Shown piece after piece: positions 17,482 to 28,100 of a DNA stretch of 64,000 nucleotides. Under the pieces are notes generated by a model. It was not told the origin of the DNA, searched no databases, and saw nothing but the letters and a program-made list of their open reading frames with translations. The stretch's first letter is position 1, and each line of letters starts with the position of its first letter. The stretch is from Streptomyces cyaneochromogenes (GTDB taxonomy: Bacteria; Actinomycetota; Actinomycetes; Streptomycetales; Streptomycetaceae), in contig NZ_CP034539.1 in NCBI RefSeq assembly GCF_003963535.1, positions 9,548,001 through 9,612,000 of the forward strand, in the 5' to 3' direction. The position numbers and the translations under genes are program-made.

Positions 17482-18753
17482 TCACTCCCCGCCGGTGGAC
17501 GACGCCTCGGCGGAACGGGACCGGGCGGTGGCCGGTTCGGACAGGAGGTCGGAACCGGCGACGGTCCGGGCCGGAGCGGTGGCCGGGTACCTGGATTCCT
17601 CGACGAGCTCGGACAGCGCAGAGCGGTCGGGCAGCTCGGCCGTCTCGGGCGCCTGCTGCTGCGGTTCCCTGTGTGGCTCGACGGCCGACTCGATCGGCCA
17701 GTGCCGCGCCGGCGCTCGGCGTGCGCGCCGCCGGTCCGCCCGGACGGCCGCGGCGACGGCCCTGACCAGCGGGGCCGAGTCCGCGTACAGGTCGAGTTCC
17801 GGGGCGGTCACCCGGCCACGGCCGCTGACCCGCAGCGCCCAGCTGTGCCCGGCCGCCGGGCCGTCGGCGAGACAGACGACGGTGCCGGTGGCGGCGAGCG
17901 AGCTCAGCCGCCGGGCCTGTTCCCGGGTGGGGGAGGAGCAGACCACGACCGTGATCGTGGAGGCGAGGCCCTCCTCCATCGTCGTCGGGGAGGGCGTGTC
18001 CTCCAGCCGGCGCAGCACGGAGTCGAGTGGCTCCCCCTGGTAGTGCGGGTGGACGCCGTCCGTCACGGTGACCGAGGCTCCGCTGCCCGGCCGGTCCAGC
18101 TGCGCGGCCAGTGCCTGGAGCAGCCGGGAGCGAGTGGCGGCATCGCCGTCGACGGTGATCATCCGAGGCCCGGCGGCCAGGTCGAGGTGTACGCACAGGT
18201 CGTCCGCCATGCCGACGGCGACCGGCAGTGGCCGCACCCGGGCGCCGGCGCGCGGCGCGGCGTCCGGCAACGACTCCTCGTCGTCCAGGCTCAGGCACCA
18301 GGACTGCGCGCTGAGCCCGTCGGCGACCTCCCACGGGGCGGGCGGGTCGGGGAGTCTGCGGCCCGCGATCTGGACGGCGGCCCAGCCGGGCTCCGTCCGC
18401 AGGCCGTAGGCGAAGGCTCCGGGCGCATCGCCGAGCGCCGCTCCGGCCGCGTCCAGCAGTCGGCGTACGAGCAGGCCGGACCGCGGATCGCACAGGTGGC
18501 GGGAGAGCGCCCGTACCCCGCGGCGGTGGCGCCGGAAGGCGCGCAGCGGCTCGCCGAACGCCCTCCTGGTCAGGGAGAGTTCGCGGGCGACGCCCCGCCG
18601 GAACCGCCTCCAGCCGCCCCGCTTGCGCACGACGTGCCGCAGCAGCAGGAACAGCAGCAGGAGTACGGCGACGATGACGATCACGGTCGTCACCACGGAC
18701 GAGTCGGGCTTGGCCAGCGAGATCAGGTGGCCCTGGGTCGGTATCCGCGTCAT
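17482..18753 (-). CDS. Single-TM protein in ESX-like operon, function unknown
   Basis: 423-residue protein with one strong membrane helix at about residues 21-39 (VTTVIVIVAVLLLLFLLL) followed by a very Arg-rich cytoplasmic stretch and a mixed soluble region. The C-terminus is low in complexity. Its ATG overlaps the sigma-factor stop (ATGA), so it is translationally coupled to it, and eccC follows 94 bp later. No known Ecc subunit can be assigned. It might be a structural or regulatory partner of EccC, or modulate the coupled ECF sigma factor, but it lacks a recognisable zinc-binding anti-sigma motif. Confidence 0.8.
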   Translation of the reverse strand: MTRIPTQGHLISLAKPDSSVVTTVIVIVAVLLLLFLLLRHVVRKRGGWRRFRRGVARELSLTRRAFGEPLRAFRRHRRGVRALSRHLCDPRSGLLVRRLLDAAGAALGDAPGAFAYGLRTEPGWAAVQIAGRRLPDPPAPWEVADGLSAQSWCLSLDDEESLPDAAPRAGARVRPLPVAVGMADDLCVHLDLAAGPRMITVDGDAATRSRLLQALAAQLDRPGSGASVTVTDGVHPHYQGEPLDSVLRRLEDTPSPTTMEEGLASTITVVVCSSPTREQARRLSSLAATGTVVCLADGPAAGHSWALRVSGRGRVTAPELDLYADSAPLVRAVAAAVRADRRRARRAPARHWPIESAVEPHREPQQQAPETAELPDRSALSELVEESRYPATAPARTVAGSDLLSEPATARSRSAEASSTGGE

Positions 18754-19319
18754 GCGGCCACCAGCGCACCCTCGGGATGGCGGCGGCGCAGCTCCCGTAT
18801 CGCGTGATGGGTGCGGGACTTGACCGTGCCCGGCGGGATGGACAGGGCGTCCGCGGCATCCGGGCCGGTCCAGCCCAGCACGTAAACGTAGAAGAGCACC
18901 TCGCGGTGCGGCAGGGACAGGCGGGAGAGGGCGTGCACGAGGAAGCGGCGGTGCACCACCTGGCCGATCGGGTCGACGGGCTCGGCGTGGGACTCCAGCA
19001 GTTCCTGGTGGTACTCGGGGCGGACCTGCTCGCGTCGCGTCCAGTCCACCACCAGGTTGTGCGCCACGCGGAACAACCAGGTCCGACAGGGCGACCAGTC
19101 CGGCGGCTGGTCCGCGCTGCTCAGCCAGGCGCGCAGCAGGGTCTCCTGGACGAAGTCCTCGGCGCGCTGCCGGTCGCCGCCCATCAGACGGGAGACGTAG
19201 CGCAACAGGGGCCCGTGGTGCCGTTCGTATAGCTCACGGAAGGACGCGTCGCTGGTGGGAGCGCTCCCGCCGCGTCTGTGTGAGCTCTCGGCGTCGTGAC
19301 AGGTGGTGGACGTACTCAT
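18750..19319 (-). CDS. ECF-type RNA polymerase sigma factor
   Basis: Sigma-70-family regulator of 189 residues. Region 2 contains FRELYERHHGPLLRYVSRL, then RAEDFVQETLLRAWL; region 4 contains LSLPHREVLFYVYVLGW and a helix-turn-helix ending GTVKSRTHHAIRELRRR. The ATG at 19319 follows GGGGGAGG; an upstream in-frame start lacks such a site. It is followed without a gap by a one-TM protein and then eccC, so it probably directs expression of the ESX-like locus or responds to an envelope signal. No separate anti-sigma gene is obvious. Confidence 0.9.
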   Translation of the reverse strand: MSTSTTCHDAESSHRRGGSAPTSDASFRELYERHHGPLLRYVSRLMGGDRQRAEDFVQETLLRAWLSSADQPPDWSPCRTWLFRVAHNLVVDWTRREQVRPEYHQELLESHAEPVDPIGQVVHRRFLVHALSRLSLPHREVLFYVYVLGWTGPDAADALSIPPGTVKSRTHHAIRELRRRHPEGALVAA

Positions 19320-19465
19320 GTGGTGCCTCCCCCGGGGCCGGCGTCCGTGTCGTGAGCCGGTCCGTTCGGGCGCCGCGATCGCGGCGAGTGCTGAGCAGAG
19401 TGAATACGAGAGTTCAGGTGGCACCGCCGCCACAAGCGGAAGCGGTAACTCCCTTTATGGCGGCG

Positions 19466-19493
19466 AGTCTATGGATGTTCCTGCGAGCTTCAA
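19466..19493 (-). promoter_or_regulatory. Predicted vegetative-type promoter of sigma/eccC operon
   Basis: On the minus strand TTGAAG (-35) and TAGACT (-10) are separated by 16 bp, close to the HrdB consensus TTGACN-N17-TAGRNT. It lies about 147 bp upstream of the sigma-factor start in an otherwise gene-free stretch. Confidence 0.4.
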
Positions 19494-19533
19494 CCCCCTT
19501 TAGGTGAACGTGACGTTTGGCCTACGTATACGA

Positions 19534-19569
19534 CCAGGGCGAATGGGGAGTGTGTCCCATTCGCCCTGG
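19534..19569 (-). terminator. Hairpin terminator after WXG100-like gene
   Basis: A perfect 14-bp inverted repeat (CCAGGGCGAATGGG / CCCATTCGCCCTGG) with an 8-nt loop, 21 bp downstream of the WXG100-like stop. It separates that gene from the sigma/eccC transcription unit on the same strand. Confidence 0.82.
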
Positions 19570-19590
19570 TTCGATCTCAGGTGTTGAGCA

Positions 19591-19890
19591 TCAAGCGGGG
19601 ATGCCGCCGGCGATCTGGCTGTCCAGGTCGCGCACGGAGCCGGCGATCTGCTGGAACTGCTTGGCGAACTCGGTGATGTTGTTCACCGCCTGGGTCACCG
19701 ACGTGTTGAAGTTCACGTAGGACTCGCGCAGCTTCGGGCTGGTCTGCGCCAGTACCAGGCCGTCGCCGAGCAGCGCCTCGACCTCCCGCTGGAGATCCGA
19801 CAGCTGGGGGACCAGCGTGGAGCTGACGGCGTTGTTGAGCTTGGCGGCCGTGGCGTTGACCTGCTCTTCGTCGACGTGAGTCTTGGCCAT
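19591..19890 (-). CDS. WXG100-like small ESX protein lacking the W-x-G motif
   Basis: 99-residue helical-hairpin protein of ESAT-6 size. The hairpin turn, where W-x-G normally sits, reads LLGDGLVL (about residues 38-45) and has no Trp. Two amphipathic helices flank it, the second containing FNTSVTQAVNNITEFAKQF. An excellent ribosome site (AAGGAGG) precedes ATG 19890. It lies between two hairpin terminators and so is probably its own transcription unit. By family and context it is a likely substrate or chaperone of the ESX-like apparatus. Confidence 0.83.
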   Translation of the reverse strand: MAKTHVDEEQVNATAAKLNNAVSSTLVPQLSDLQREVEALLGDGLVLAQTSPKLRESYVNFNTSVTQAVNNITEFAKQFQQIAGSVRDLDSQIAGGIPA

Positions 19891-19982
19891 GGGGGCCTCC
19901 TTCTGTGGCGGTGCACCCGGTCGCGACCGGATGTGCACCTGGGTGAGGGAACTGCCGGGCCCGCGGACGCGGGCCCTGGGGA

Positions 19983-20015
19983 CCCTGCGGGCGCCAGGGG
20001 GGGGCGCCCGCAGGG
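19983..20015 (-). terminator. Hairpin terminator after coiled-coil gene
   Basis: A perfect 13-bp stem (CCCTGCGGGCGCC / GGCGCCCGCAGGG) with a 7-nt G-rich loop, 59 bp downstream of the coiled-coil gene stop. A second small GC hairpin (9-bp stem) lies at 19957-19976. Confidence 0.75.
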
Positions 20016-20073
20016 AGTCATGGGAGGGGAAGCCGGGGGATGGGAGGTGTGTCCGTCCGCGGGACGGTCACCG

Positions 20074-21891
20074 CTAGCTCCCCCCGAGCCTCCCGAGCGG
20101 GGGTTCGTCGCCGTAGCGGGTGAGCTGGGTGAGGGAATCCTTCAGGTACCAGGTCCCGTTCCGGTTCTTGTACCAGACCTCTTGGATCTCGTTGGTCTCG
20201 TCGGCGACGAAGCGTGCGGTCTCCGTCGTGACGACCCTGAGCTCGGAGCCGTCTTGGCGCATGTAGTCCGTCCGGATGGTGCCGTTCGGTTGCTCGATGG
20301 CCATCGGCGGGGAGAAGGAGTCGTCGGCCGGGCGGCCTGAGCTGTCGACGAGCGGCTTCTCGACCGTCAGATACGCGGGCGGCCTGCCCACGCCGTTCGC
20401 GGCGCTCTCCTCGCCTTCGGGGTCACTGCTTCTGTCCCAGGCCAGAGTCCATTCGCCGTCCGGTGTCTTGCGCCACGTCTGGAGCGCGGCGCCGTTGCCG
20501 TCGGTGACGTAGCGCATCGCTTCCCCTGAGCCGGCCTCTTCGGGATGCGCGTCCATGTAGACCTTGGTGACCTTGCCGTCGGAGCCCTGGGTGGTCGTCA
20601 CGGAGTCGCCCTCACGGGGGAGTGATCGGTAGGTCTCGGTGTACGACAGCCCGTTCTTGTTGGTGATCGTCGTTGTCGTCTCGACCGGGTTGCCGTTCTT
20701 GTCGACCTCGATCTCACCGTTGGCGTTCAGCTTGTACTCGATCTTCGTGTGGCCGTTGTCGTCGTCCCGCTCGTAGGTGGTGGGTACGGCGGGCGGTGGG
20801 GTCTCCGCCGGGCCGTCCGGGCCGAGTTCGCGGTTCATGTGCAGCGGGTTGGGCTCCCCGCTCTCCGGGGTCCAGGCCGGTTTCTTCGCCAGCTCTTCCT
20901 GCTCCGCGACGTAGGCCTTCTGCATGTCCTCGGCCCGCTGCCGCAGCGGTTCCTCGTCCTTGTCGAGCTGTTTCTGCGCCTCTTCGGTCGCGGCCTGGTC
21001 CTTCCACAGGTCGTGCTGCTTCTTGTCCAGCTCGTCCCATTCGGGGGTGAAGGCGTCCTGTTCCTTCCGCAGGGAGTCCAGCTCCAGGTTCAGGTCGTTC
21101 TGCTCCTTCGCCTGCTTGCCTTCCAGGGCCTTCTGCGCTGCGTCCTGTTCCTCCCAGAGGTCCTGCTGTTTGCGCTGCAGCTCGTCCATCTGCTCGCGGG
21201 AAGGCTCCCGCCCCGCGGTGAGCGCCGCCCGTTCCTTGTCCAGGGCCTCTTGCTTCGCCGTGAAGCCCGCCTCCAGTTCCGCGCGCTCGGCCTTCTGCCG
21301 CCGCCACAGCTCCTGTTGCCGCTGGGTGAGTTCGTCCTGACGCTGCCGCAAGGGCTCCTGCCGCTTCTGGAGCTCCTCCTGCTGCTTGGTGAGGTCCTCC
21401 TGGCGCTTCGCCTGGGCGTCCTGCTCCTTCTGCAGAGCCGCCCGCTTCTTCTCCAACTCCTGGTGCTGTCGCTCCAGGTAGAGCTGCCCGGGTCTGTGCC
21501 GCCGCTCCAGGTTCGCGGCCTCGGCCCGTTTGTACATGGCGTCCTGCCGCTGCTTGTACGCGTCGTTCGCCGCCTTGACGTTCTGCCGCTGGTAGGCCGC
21601 CGCCATCGATGCGGCGCCGGCCGCCGTCTGCGCGTCGGAGTCGTAGAAGGCCTTCCCGATCTCGTCGAGGAGGTTGCCGAGGTCGGTCATGACCTGCCAG
21701 CCCTCGGTGAACGCCTTCTTCCAGGCGGTGGAGAAGTTCGCCAGTTCCTCCGCCGTCTCCTGGCGGGGCCCGATGTCACCGGCTTCGAAACTGTGCTTCA
21801 CACCCGCGGGGATATCCATTTCATCCCGGAGATGCCAGATCTGGCGGGCGAGGACGTACATCAGATCGTAGTCGATCGATACGCGGGTCAC
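20074..21891 (-). CDS. Long coiled-coil protein with ESX-like N-terminal domain
   Basis: 605-residue protein, probably a T7SS substrate or structural partner. The N-terminal 100 residues are helical and WXG100-sized (SIDYDLMYVLARQIWHL... FYDSDAQTAAGA). Residues about 110-350 form a Gln/Glu/Lys/Arg-rich coiled coil with repeated RQ, KQQEEL and DLW motifs. The last 230 residues are beta-rich, with short DGNG/NGNP turns and aromatic positions like the giant neighbour's repeats. GTG 21891 follows AAGGA; the upstream in-frame ATG would add a poorly coding stretch. It is divergent from the giant toxin-like gene, sharing a 262-bp promoter region. No known enzyme motif. Confidence 0.85.
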   Translation of the reverse strand: MTRVSIDYDLMYVLARQIWHLRDEMDIPAGVKHSFEAGDIGPRQETAEELANFSTAWKKAFTEGWQVMTDLGNLLDEIGKAFYDSDAQTAAGAASMAAAYQRQNVKAANDAYKQRQDAMYKRAEAANLERRHRPGQLYLERQHQELEKKRAALQKEQDAQAKRQEDLTKQQEELQKRQEPLRQRQDELTQRQQELWRRQKAERAELEAGFTAKQEALDKERAALTAGREPSREQMDELQRKQQDLWEEQDAAQKALEGKQAKEQNDLNLELDSLRKEQDAFTPEWDELDKKQHDLWKDQAATEEAQKQLDKDEEPLRQRAEDMQKAYVAEQEELAKKPAWTPESGEPNPLHMNRELGPDGPAETPPPAVPTTYERDDDNGHTKIEYKLNANGEIEVDKNGNPVETTTTITNKNGLSYTETYRSLPREGDSVTTTQGSDGKVTKVYMDAHPEEAGSGEAMRYVTDGNGAALQTWRKTPDGEWTLAWDRSSDPEGEESAANGVGRPPAYLTVEKPLVDSSGRPADDSFSPPMAIEQPNGTIRTDYMRQDGSELRVVTTETARFVADETNEIQEVWYKNRNGTWYLKDSLTQLTRYGDEPPLGRLGGS

Positions 21892-22153
21892 GTAATTCCG
21901 TCCTTTCTTCCGGTGTTCGGGCCGAGGAAACAGGGGTGTTCGTGATGCCGAACAAGCGGTGGCATCGTGTCCGACCTGTAGACGCAGAGACGGACCCGAA
22001 AGGTTCAAAAGAATTTCGGCCGGAACCTTACTGACCAGCAGGTATGTGGTTTCGGTCACTTCGTTGAACCGCTGATCCCCTTGAATGCGTCACCAGGAAG
22101 TCATCCGCATGCAAAGGGCCGACCCTTGCGCCGTGGACAACTTGGAGGACCTT

Positions 22154-25100
22154 GTGGCCAGCCCTGGCGACTGGAATCAAGTGGGGTACGGCGGAAATCC
22201 CGTCGCCGGGAATCCTCGTGTCCTCGACGGCTTCACACGGGATTTTCGTCTGCTTCGGGATCTGGCGGGTGACGTCGACGCCGGCCTCGACAACATGCTG
22301 CGCACCGCGTCGGACGGCGGCTTCGAGGGGAAGACGGCGGACGCTCTGCGCACCTACGTGAAGCAGTCGCTGAAGAAGTTCATGGCGAACGCCCACAGCG
22401 CCTTCGACCTCGCGGCCTCGGCCACGGCCAGATACGCGGACGCACTGCGGGACGCCCAGGGCCGGGCCGAGAGCGCCGCGGCACGAGGAGGCGCGGTGGC
22501 GATCCCGCCGGCCGGCCTGGTGGGGAAGGACGCCCCGCCCCCCGCGGAACTCACCGCCGCGAAGAACGACATCGCGGCCGAGGTCGACTTCATCACCGGC
22601 GAGGCCAAGATCCTTGAAGACGCCCTCCGGTCGGCGGCCGACATGGTGTCCTCGCCCATCGCGCCGCCGAAGAAGAGTTTCAAGCAGAGGCTCGTCGAGG
22701 GGCTCTGGAAGGCGCTGGAGATCGTCACGATCGTGGTCTCGATCGTGGCGATGATCGTCGGCGGCCCGCTGGGGCTGCTGGCGTTCGGCCTGGGCGCTGT
22801 CCTCTTCTTCAAGGCGCTGGTGGACTACCGCCAGGGCAAACTCAACGGCGTCGGCCTCGGCCTTGCCTTTCTCGGCATAGTCTTCCCGTCGACCAAGGGC
22901 CTCACCACGGCCGGCGGACTGCTGCGGATGCTCAAGGCCGGCGCCAGTATCGGCGCGAAGGGTGCCGGCAAGGCCCTCTCCGCGGGAGGCCGTCTCGTGA
23001 TGCAGGGCGGCAGACTCGTGATGGCGCCCCGGACGATGGCCGCCATGACCGGCCAGGGGCTGTGGAAGCTGTTCCAGGCCGGCGGCCGCATGTTCGCCAC
23101 CGGCATGTCCCGGCTGCCCGGCCTCCTCGCCGGCACGCCCCGGGCCCTCATGGGCGCGATGCGGATGGCCGGCGGCTTCGCCAGGGGCATGATGCGGTCG
23201 GCGCGGTTTGCGCTGCGCCGCGACTTCTTCATGGCCACCGCCTTCGTCGGCGGAGGCATGGGCCGACGGCTGGGCGTCTACGCGCTCACCAACGTGGGCC
23301 GGGCCTTGGACTTCGCGGTGGCGGCGCTCCTGCCGCTCCGCTACGCCGAACTCACCAAGTACGGCTTCCGGGCTGCCTTCCGCATGGGCATCCTCGAACG
23401 CGGCCTGCTCGGGAAGCCCTCGATCGGCGGTGCCCTCGGCAGGACTGCGGGCTCCGTCGGCGACCTGGCCTCCAGGACCGGCCGAGGGCTGAGCGCCCCC
23501 GACGCCGCGAGGCCGTTCGGGGAACGCGGCAAGCTGGTCGTGCCCGGCACCTCGGCCTGGGACGACGCGGTCGACGAGCTGACCGAGTTCATGCCCCCGC
23601 CGACCGCGCTGCCGCGCTCGACGGGCGCGAGTTCCCTGTCCCGCGTACCCGGGATCCCGTCGGGCCGGTTCGCCAGCGCCGTCGACGACCTCGTGGAGCC
23701 GGCCGCCTTCAGGGACCTGGACGCTCTCGGCTTCCGCTTCGGTCCGCTGCTGCGCAACGGCGGCATCGATGTGTCCGACCTGGGCGCCGGTGGACTGCTG
23801 CCCCCGCAGTTCCGCAACGCCCTCGACGCCCTGGACGACCTCGACGAGTTGGCCGGGACCGGCACCGCCGTCCGGTCCCCTCTGCTGGAGCAGCCGCAGA
23901 GCGCGGTCGCCCGTCTGCGGGACCTGGACACCTTCACGGGCATGGACCGCACCGGGACCGGTCTGCTGAAGCCGATGGACGAGCTGGCGGAGCTGGCGCC
24001 CTTCAGCATCGACGGCAAGTTCGGCGGTCTGACCACGGTCCAGGTGCGCAAGATCCTCGACGGTGAGATCGACCTGGTGGGCGTCGTACCGGACGGGGTG
24101 ATCCTGCGCATCGGCAAGACCGACCCGGTGAACGTCCATGCCGGGCTGAAGGGCGAGGTGACGGTCCGCGTCCTCGACCCCGACGAGCTGGGCACCGGCC
24201 CGCTGGCAGGGAAGTTCACCGGAGCGGACGCGTCGGCGGGCCTCGGCTTCAAGCTGGACGAGCTGGCCCGGCTGCTCCCGGACAGGTCGGGCGAGCTGGG
24301 CCGCGCACGGGAGTTGCTGGGGCTGGGGCCGGTGAAGACCGACCTCGTCACCAAGCCGGTTCCCGCGCAGCCTGGGTTCCCCCCGCTCACCCTGCGCGAG
24401 ATCATCACCGGCGGGGCCGTCGGCAAGACCGGCGCCGAGCGCTTCCAGGCCTGGGTCAGGGCACAGAACGCCGCCGTCGACCTCGACACGGCCGGCCAGA
24501 AGCTCGCCCAGGTCGCCGACCTGCCCCACGTGTCGCCTCTGCACCGCGCCGAGGCCGAACTGGACCTGAGCGCGGCCGAGTTGAAGTTCAATCACGCGCG
24601 GCTTGAGTTCGACCAGCTCGGCATGAACCTGGACACCGTCCGCCAGAACATCACGGTGATGATGGTCCGCCTGGACGGTCCGGGGGCGCACCTGCCCGTC
24701 GGCGAACTCCGGCTGCTGGACGACCTGGCACAGCCCACCGGGCGGTGGATCACGATGGAGCCCGGGGAGCAGATCACCTACGTGCTCAGAACGGACGCCG
24801 GGATCGTCCCGGACGTGAAGGTGGCGATGGTCGACGGCCACTTCACCGTCACCGGCGCCGACGGCATCGTCACCAGGTACGGCCCGGACGGCGCGCCCCT
24901 GCGCGTCGACGTCCCGGTGCGCCCGGAGGCGCCGGCGGGGCCGTCGACGGTCCACGGCGCCGATCCGGTGCAGGTGGACGTGCCGGTCGTGCCGCAGGTC
25001 CACTGGCTGGTGCGGCAGGACGTGGACTTCGCGGCGTCCAGTCTCAAGTCCGGTATGAAGACCCACCTGACCGCCGAGGGGCTCGTACCGGTCAAGATCG

Positions 25101-28100
25101 ACGGCACCACCAAACCGTTCCAGGCGGTGACGACGGCCAACGCCAAGGGGTTCAAGGCAGAAAGCCCGTTCACGGCCTTTTCCCCGCCCGGCAGCATCGT
25201 CAAGAGTTACGGCAACCAGGAGATCGGACTCGATCTGATCGCCCTCCGGAACGACATCAACGCCGGGGTCGAGAACGTCAGGAACATCGAGATCCTCTCC
25301 ACCACCAAGGTCCAGGACGAGATTCTCGAACAGATCCGGATCAAGACCGAAGTGCTCGATCTGGAAGTCCCGTCGACGTTCACCCACACGACCGGGAACA
25401 AGGAGATCCAGGAGTTCCTGGCCAAGAACGGCGTCGCCAAGCGGGTGGCCGCCAACGTCACCGCCGATATCAAGACCCTGTTGCAGGTGCGCCGGGACAA
25501 CACCTGGCTGATCAAGGGCGTAATCCCCTCGGACTACCTGAGGGGCCCGTATGCGACGGTCGACTCCCTGAAGCACGTACCGGCCGCACCGAGCACATCA
25601 CTCACGGCCCCCACGAACGCACTGGAATCGGCGGGCCGCGCCTCCGGATCCGGGCTGCCGCCGGTGGAAGTGCGCAAGCCGGTCCTCAAGTCGGACGACT
25701 TCTACATGTCCAACGTCGACCTTGAGGACCTGCGCGGCGTCAAGCTCGTCCGGCAGGACGACCTCCACATGTCCCAGCTGGACCGCAAGGGGCTGCGCAA
25801 GTCGTACTTCGATCCGGACGTCGGCATGATCCCTGCCAACCCGGAAGGAAGGACGACCGCGTTCCAGCATGTCGCCGGCGCGGAGAACGCCACCCGGAAG
25901 GAGAACAGCCCTTTCACCTCCTTCGCCGAAATCGGCAACCACAAGGTCTACGGCGACATGGAGTTCACCCTCGACGTCTACAAGCTGGGCGTGGACATCA
26001 AGGCCGGATGGCTGCCGGACGTGGGGATTCTCCCGGCCAAGGACCTGCAGCGGCTGATCGCCGACCAGATCGAAAGGACCATCGGCAAACGCCTGGACTT
26101 CACCTCCTCGCTCACCGGGAACAGCTCCCGGCAGGACGTCCTGAACTTCCTCAAGAGCCACGACGTCAATCCGGCCAAGTCCAACAAGTTCGTCGGGGAT
26201 GTCCGGGTCCTGCTCAACACCACCCGCGACCAGGAATGGCTGATCAAGGGCATCATTCCCAAGAGCTATCTGGAGGGTCCGTACCCCCGGGCGGCGGTGT
26301 CCTCCGGCATGGGTGACGCGGTGTCGGCCGGCCCGCTCCACGGTCTCGACGAGGCCGCCGGCCACCTCCGTCTGTCGGACACGTTCAAGGCGGACCTCGA
26401 GGCGAAGCCCGTCTTCGCCGAACTGCGCGGCCCCAAGGGCGTGAACTCCGGCACTCTGCGCATCGGCGAGGTCGGCCCGGCTGGTGAGCGCGTGGCCTTC
26501 GACGGCCCGGCGGTCCCGGCCGCTCCCGTCACCGCCGCGACGCCGCCTCCGGCGCCGCTGGCACCGCCGCGGCCTCCCGCCGTTCCGTCCGCTCACCCGG
26601 CTCCCCATGCTCCTTCCGCTCCCCCCGTTCCGCTGCTCGGCAAGGGAATCGGGGGAACGGCACCGGTTCCACCGCCCTCCGTGGGCACGCACGGGTTGGG
26701 GTCGGGACTGGATGCCGGGACCCCCGTGGTCAGGCACACACCGGGCGGGGACACCTCGCACTGGGTGATCGACGGCAAGGCGACGTTCGGACGCTACAAG
26801 ATCAGGAACACCGAAGACGGCTCCGTTTCCCTGGTCTCCGCCAGCGATCGCGCGTGGGCGACCCTCGACAACGCCGCCGCCTCACGCCAGGCGTTCGAGG
26901 CGGACCAGCTGAAGAGGGCGGCCGAGCAGCTGAAGAAGGCGGATCTGCAGGAGGGCGGGAAGTACCTGAGTTCGGGGTACCGGTCGATCAATCCGCTGCT
27001 GGCCGCGTTCGAGGAGGCCGGGTACACGGCGGCACAGGTGCGACATGTGGGTTTCGACTTCTCGGAGCGGGCCGCCGACGTTCTGGAGTACTGGAAGCGG
27101 GTGGCCACGGAACGCGGGTACGCGTCGCGGCAGGTGACGGAGTCCTGGGACATGCAGGACCTGCACAGGTGGCATGACAGCATCAAGTCCATCCACCGGG
27201 CCTGGGACGACTTCCCGTCCCCGACGATCCCGGGCAACACCGTGGTGCGCGGCGACAGCCAGCAGATCTTCTCGTCGTTCGACGGGATCCTGGATCCGGC
27301 CCACTACCCAGGAGGCGGGTACCACGACGTCGGGAGGACCATCTCCTGGCCGGGGATCATGTCCACGACCACGGGGAGCGCCACCACACACAACTTCGTC
27401 AACTCCAAGGCCGTGATCTGGAAGTTCGACGTGCCGGAGCAGGGTCATCCGGGCCGGGTGCTGGGCTCGGAGAACCTGGCCGAGGCGGAAGTGACGTTCC
27501 CGGTCAACACGCAGATCAAGATCAACCAGGTGCTGGTGCGGGACGGTCACTTCGCGCAGGAACTGACCGGCGAGTTCGGTGACAAGGCCAAGGTGATCGT
27601 GTTCGCCGACATCCTTCCCGCCGGTGGCGCGGTCCGCGGGACCGTTGACGAGCTCGCCGGCAGCCTCCGCGCAGGCGACACGTTCACGACGAACGTGCCA
27701 CGGCTGGACCGCTTCGACGTTCCCGCGCCCCGCAGCGAGACGGTGCTCCTGCGTCCGGAGCAGGTCGCCGGGGCGTCGCACGTGCGGGTGGAGTGGGACA
27801 GGGCTCCGCTGGAGGGGGGCGGTTTCACGCTCACCGACGAAGGGGGCGGTGCGCGCCTGGTGTTCGGCGCGGATGAGGCCCTTCAGTTCCGCGACTACCG
27901 GGTTCCGGGGACGGACGGCTTCCTGCGGTTCGAGGCCGCACCGGGTCCGGGCACGCTGCCCCGGTGGGTCGGCCCGGACGGGGTGCCGCCGGCCGGTACC
28001 GGTGCGGTGGTCGACCCGGTCAGGGGCGCGCTCGGCGTGGTCACTGGTGTGAAGGTGGGGACGCCGGACGGGGCCTGGACCGCCCGGTTCGACCTCGACG

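Noticed and set aside
19256..19269. TGGGAGCGCTCCCG, one base from a CebR operator, inside the sigma-factor gene
   Set aside because: It lies within coding sequence and arises from codons for Gly-Gly-Ser-Ala-Pro; no carbohydrate gene is controlled from here. Likely chance.
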